The notes under the pieces are model-generated. The model worked only from the letters and a program-made list of their open reading frames with translations, was not told the origin of the DNA and did no database searches. DNA of 64,000 bases from Telopea speciosissima (Eukaryota; Streptophyta; Magnoliopsida; Proteales; Proteaceae), in NCBI RefSeq assembly GCF_018873765.1, contig NC_057923.1, positions 55,422,593-55,486,592 on the forward strand, written 5' to 3'. Every line of letters starts with the position of its first letter. Positions within the stretch are counted from its first letter, which is position 1. Below are positions 60,412 through 64,000 of the stretch, piece by piece. The position numbers and the translations under genes were made by a program.

Positions 60412-60800
60412 ACGGGGGCAAGTTTGGCCTGGCGTGCCTGATTTGGCCTGGGGTAGGTCTGACTAGGCCGGGATTGGGCTGAGGCTTTGGACTGAGCCTG
60501 GCCCGGTCTGGGCCCAAATATATAAATATGAAATGTATAATTATAGATAACAATATCATATTCAGTACCAAAAAAGGACTAGTCCGACCTAGCCTAGCCC
60601 TAAAATTACAAAAAATAGGAGTTGTCAAGGTCAATCAGGGCCAACCCGGCCCAGCTCAGCCCAATCAGGGTCAGGCTGGGTTGGGTTGAGCCCCATAGAG
60701 TTGGGCCTGGGCTGCGATATCCCAGCCCGACCTAGGTCTGGATTGGGTTTGGGTTGAACTAAGGGGACCTAGGGTTGGGGTGGGGTTTTAAAAAATCCAG
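60412..60800. repeat. GGCCTGG/GGCCCGG word tract next to UROD
   Basis: The tract is dominated by GGCCTGG, GGGCTGAGGC, CCCGGCCCAGC and GGTTGGGTTGAG-like words in both orientations, as in the 6178-6946 element. No terminal repeats were found. It begins about 170 bp upstream of the UROD start codon, so it may sit in or beside its promoter. Confidence 0.5.
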
Positions 60801-62100
60801 CATAACCTGTCCGCATAATCCCTCATTTCATGCCATGTCTCTCTCTCTCTCTCTCCACATAATGGAATTAAATATTTATATTGGAACGTATTGAGGCTGA
60901 TACCTGGTCAATCCCGGATCTGTGCAACGGTTCTTATTAAGGGCAAATTTGTCTCAAAAATAATTTATTATGAAATTGAGGGCAAAACCATTTGATACAA
61001 CCGATATGGACTGTTTTATTTCTATGGGATATTGAAATGTTAGTTTTAGGTGAACTGGAACAGCCTACATTTTTTCTTGTCTCATGATATGTCCTCCATT
61101 CCATCTCCTCCCAAAAATCCCATCAAATTAGTGAGACTTTAGAACTATTCACAACATGGAAAAGCCTACATTATTCTAGATTAGAAAAGGAACAGGAGGT
61201 CTCAAACTCGAAACCTACTGGAGCTAGGTTCTATTGCATTAACCTCAAGCTAGTTGCACTAGTAGCTGTCCTCAAAGTCTACATACTTTACATGCTCCAT
61301 AGTCACGGTTTTAGGCAATGTTACGGACCTACATATCATATTGGAACTAAACATTTGTTTTGTTGAATGGAAAAGACTACTTGTTCCTTTTCTCATTCGT
61401 ACCTTTCACCCCACCAACGTGTGGGATCTATTAGTCAAATTTTCCCATTCCACTCCCCTCTAAACAAACGGAGCCTTAGTGGAAAACTACACTCTTATGT
61501 CATGGAAAACCTCTCCCCTTGTTTTACCATATATCTTTTTTTAGTTTTATTCTAAAAACCCAATAAAAAGGCATAAGTTTCCCTGGTCCACATATCAAGT
61601 AAAGGTGTCTCTGATCTGAACTTCTAATTCCCCCACATAAAAGGGTAAAATGGTAAATCCAACCATTTTTTTTCTGGGTAAAAAATCCAACCATTGGATA
61701 ACTAAGAAATAGTATGGATAGATGTAATTTCAAATTTTAAACCCAAATGCAATCATTTACTCTATTTTTCCATTAAAAAAAATCATTTCTTCTATGTCAG
61801 CATGCATTCACAGGTAACAACACTTACTCACGTCAGTCTACTTTAAACAATAAAGTCATACAAAAAATAATAAAAGCATACCTAAATTGAAAAAATAATT
61901 ATAATAATAATTTAAAATTTCATAAAATTTATATCATTTCAGATTAAATTCAAGAAATTGAAGTCTGCAGCTACAAAACTAATGAAAGGGTATTCACATT
62001 GATCTATTTTAACTGATTTAATTACAATGCGAAAACTGAAAGCTTGACAAAAGGCTTTGTACAATGTACACCTGCCAGCTACTTAATTACAAGGTTTTAT
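60801..62100. other. Gene-poor stretch between UROD and HAD genes
   Basis: No gene is recognised. A CT microsatellite lies at 60838-60856. A decayed tRNA-derived SINE lies at about 61175-61275 (minus), related to the one at 49143: shared blocks AGGTCTCAAACTCGAAACC and CTCAAGCTAGTTGCA. Confidence 0.45.
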
Positions 62101-62123
62101 AGGATGAGGTCTATGAAACTGAA

Positions 62124-63691
62124 TCAGAAAATGGTGTCAATGGTTAGCTTTCTCTTAGGTGGATTTTTCTCTATAACCTGCTTCTGTAGATCCATGAATG
62201 TAGAGCCCTTGTGAGCAAATAATCTTCGAAGATTGATCACCGAAAGTTCACTAAAACTGGCAACTGCAAGATCAGCTTGAACCAACTCATACCTGCATGT
62301 AGGGAAGAGGGCTTCAACTCTATGAGGGATAAAGTTGATTTGTCATTTTAACATGAATGGAATTCATCTGTGGTAAAATGATTTCGACGGACGCACCTTA
62401 CTGAAAGCTGAAAAATACAGGACATGGTGTCTCTAAGTAGTTCTTAAAATACCAACAACACAGATATAAACAGTTGTTCATGTTTGAAGACTTGGTTTTT
62501 TTTTGTTTTTTTTTTTGGGGGAGGGGGGGGGGGGTAGGTAGGCCCCAAAAGAGTTGAACTCATGACCTCTTAAATCATGAGGTGTTTGGTCCTTGCCAAA
62601 TGCCAACTGAGCTACCCCCTTGGGGTTGTTCCCTGTTAGTTCTGTAGTTTGAGTTCTCCCTATATAAAATTTCAATTAACATTTTAATTCAATATCCATA
62701 ATACCTCACGTACTTTCATGTTAAATTAATCGAAAAGTGAGTCGGATGAAAAAAGGAAAACAAACCAATTCCTACAGCAGTCACTGTAACCACAGAATAG
62801 TAGAAATTACAAAAGAGAATCATTGACATATTGAATAATAAACGAATGAGATACATACGCAGGGTGAGAACCAATCAATCCCACAGCCATCATTGTACAG
62901 TTGTGAGCAGCAGTTATGCCTCTTGGGTCATCCTCAAACACCACACACTTGGATGGCTTCCGGTCCAACTGCAAGTATACAGTCAGCGACATATCCAGTC
63001 CCATTTAATCAAATCAATTCAAAACCTCATGTTGGAAAGATTTCTTCTAACAATATCCTGCTCTAGTTCCAAATTTTGATGCTCAGGTATTTTGATATGA
63101 CGTTCTTCGTGCATAATTTGAACTATTATTCCTTTCCTGACGAAGTACACAGTCTGAATTATTTTTGAGGTTGGATATCTCCACCTTATCATGTTTCTGT
63201 TAGTAGAAACACCCACACCTTAAGTTTGGGCGTCTCAAGCCTGTTATTTTTGTACGGCGGGGTTCAGGTCAGCAGGACATAACACCAGTAGCCAACCATT
63301 TAAAACATGAGCTCTGAATATTACCTAGTTTTGAACGAGCACAGGATTCATGTAGCTGAACAAGCAGTTCAGATACCCTCAGGGCATGGTTGTGGACATG
63401 TGTTTATACATTCAAATATATTATCATATAAAGATTCATGTATTTGCAAATATAATCTCATGCAAAGATTCATGTATTTGCAGTTTGGACAGACAAAATA
63501 TACCTTGGAAAAAAAGTGTTCCAAAAAGTGAAAAATCTAGAAGAAGTTCCAAGCTTATAGGTCACATGGACCAGTAAAAAGACAGATGAGCTAAAAGGGC
63601 TACCTACTCAGAGCTCTTGCCATACCTTTACAGCAGCAGAGAGGAATCTATGAGCCATTGACTCCATTCCATCTTCCTCACTTACAATTGC
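62124..63691 (-). CDS. HAD-superfamily phosphatase, C-terminal part only (three exons)
   Basis: The exons visible are 63691-63626, 62968-62859 and 62292-62124 (115 codons with stop); introns are GT-AG and phases agree. The first visible exon starts AIVSEEDGMES and is preceded by a good acceptor, so the 5' exons lie beyond the window. The second carries the HAD motif IV region CVVFEDDPRG with the metal-binding Asp pair, then TAAHNCTMMAVGLIGSH. The tail ends KRKLTIDTIF. It belongs to the CbbY/Gph-like subgroup of plant HAD hydrolases; the substrate cannot be read from this part. The catalytic Asp of motif I is not in the window. Confidence 0.9.
62496..62626 (-). mobile_element. tRNA-derived SINE in HAD intron
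   Basis: On the minus strand it has a perfect A box TAGCTCAGTTGG (62603-62614, complement) and a B box GAGTTCAACTC (62551-62561), then a C-rich and A-rich tail seen as G and T runs at 62496-62534. The acceptor and anticodon arms do not close, so it is not a working tRNA gene. No TSD was recognised. Confidence 0.65.
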
Positions 63692-63785
63692 CTGCAATCC
63701 CAAGAAGAAGTAATAAATCAGATTAATCCAGTCCCCGCTGTACACATTGCATTACAAAATTGTAAAAGTACACTAAAAATGGTCA

Positions 63786-63888
63786 ACCGTTTGATTGTTA
63801 TAAGGAACACCTATTCCTTCTTACGACAAAGTTTCCTACTTTCTTTCCTATATCCAGTCCCTAATGATTGTTATAAGGAACACCTATA
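63786..63888. repeat. Direct repeat TGATTGTTATAAGGAACACC, two copies
   Basis: TGATTGTTATAAGGAACACC followed by TAT occurs at about 63793 and 63866, 73-74 bases apart, in the upstream intron of the HAD gene. A similar small duplication (AAGATTCATGTATTTGCA, twice) lies at 63429-63482. Confidence 0.7.
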
Positions 63889-64000
63889 ACCGATTCAGGA
63901 AAGTAATTTCTAGCTTTCTGATTCAGCCATTCTGAAGAGTTTACGATCCTCCAGTAGAATTGGTTGCTGCTTAGCTATTCTACATTAGCTTCACTCTATT

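Noticed and set aside
62496-62626. Possible tRNA gene (minus strand)
   Set aside because: The A and B boxes are good but the acceptor and anticodon stems do not close and an A-rich tail follows; a SINE fits better.

Overview
This is a stretch of plant nuclear chromosome. Introns are spliced (mostly GT-AG), genes are far apart, the AT-rich intergenic DNA is packed with plant-type transposons, and three of the recognisable proteins have typical plant forms: a CBL-interacting protein kinase, a plastid-targeted uroporphyrinogen decarboxylase, and a small MCPLR-type membrane protein. The species cannot be fixed from the sequence; a dicot is likely.

Five real genes are supported. From left to right: a two-exon small membrane protein (14559-14943, +); a four-exon SLX1/HIGLE-type GIY-YIG nuclease (30060-33041, +); a CIPK2-like kinase with an intronless coding region and a probable 1.2 kb intron in its 5' leader (37960-39291, -); a six-exon plastid uroporphyrinogen decarboxylase with a probable GC-AG second intron (52029-60240, -); and the last three exons of a HAD-family phosphatase (62124-63691, -) whose 5' part lies beyond the right edge. 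They do not form one pathway; they act in DNA processing, calcium signalling, tetrapyrrole synthesis and phosphoester hydrolysis.

The remaining four fifths is mostly mobile DNA in layers. I could set ends from target-site duplications (TSDs) for three Au SINEs, another tRNA-derived SINE, four short foldback elements with 9-bp TSDs (Mutator-like, one of them with a near-match TSD), two hAT-like elements with 8-bp TSDs, a Tourist/PIF-Harbinger MITE and a 1.2 kb PIF/Harbinger-like element with 3-bp TSDs, and a 2.9 kb solo LTR that splits a LINE. Two L1-type LINE remnants (23028-28133, + and about 49921-51400, -) share an RNase H-like tail that has lost catalytic acids. A primer binding site plus leader of an LTR element lies near 22 kb.

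No CRISPR array, rRNA, intact tRNA gene or clearly new multi-gene system is visible. The best leads are the altered RNase H tail of the LINEs, the hAT-like elements with constant ends and word-like interiors, the reciprocal nesting of two element families, the SUMO-interaction-like motifs at the C terminus of the SLX1 protein, the GC-AG intron in the decarboxylase gene and a heptamer array of ACGT cores.
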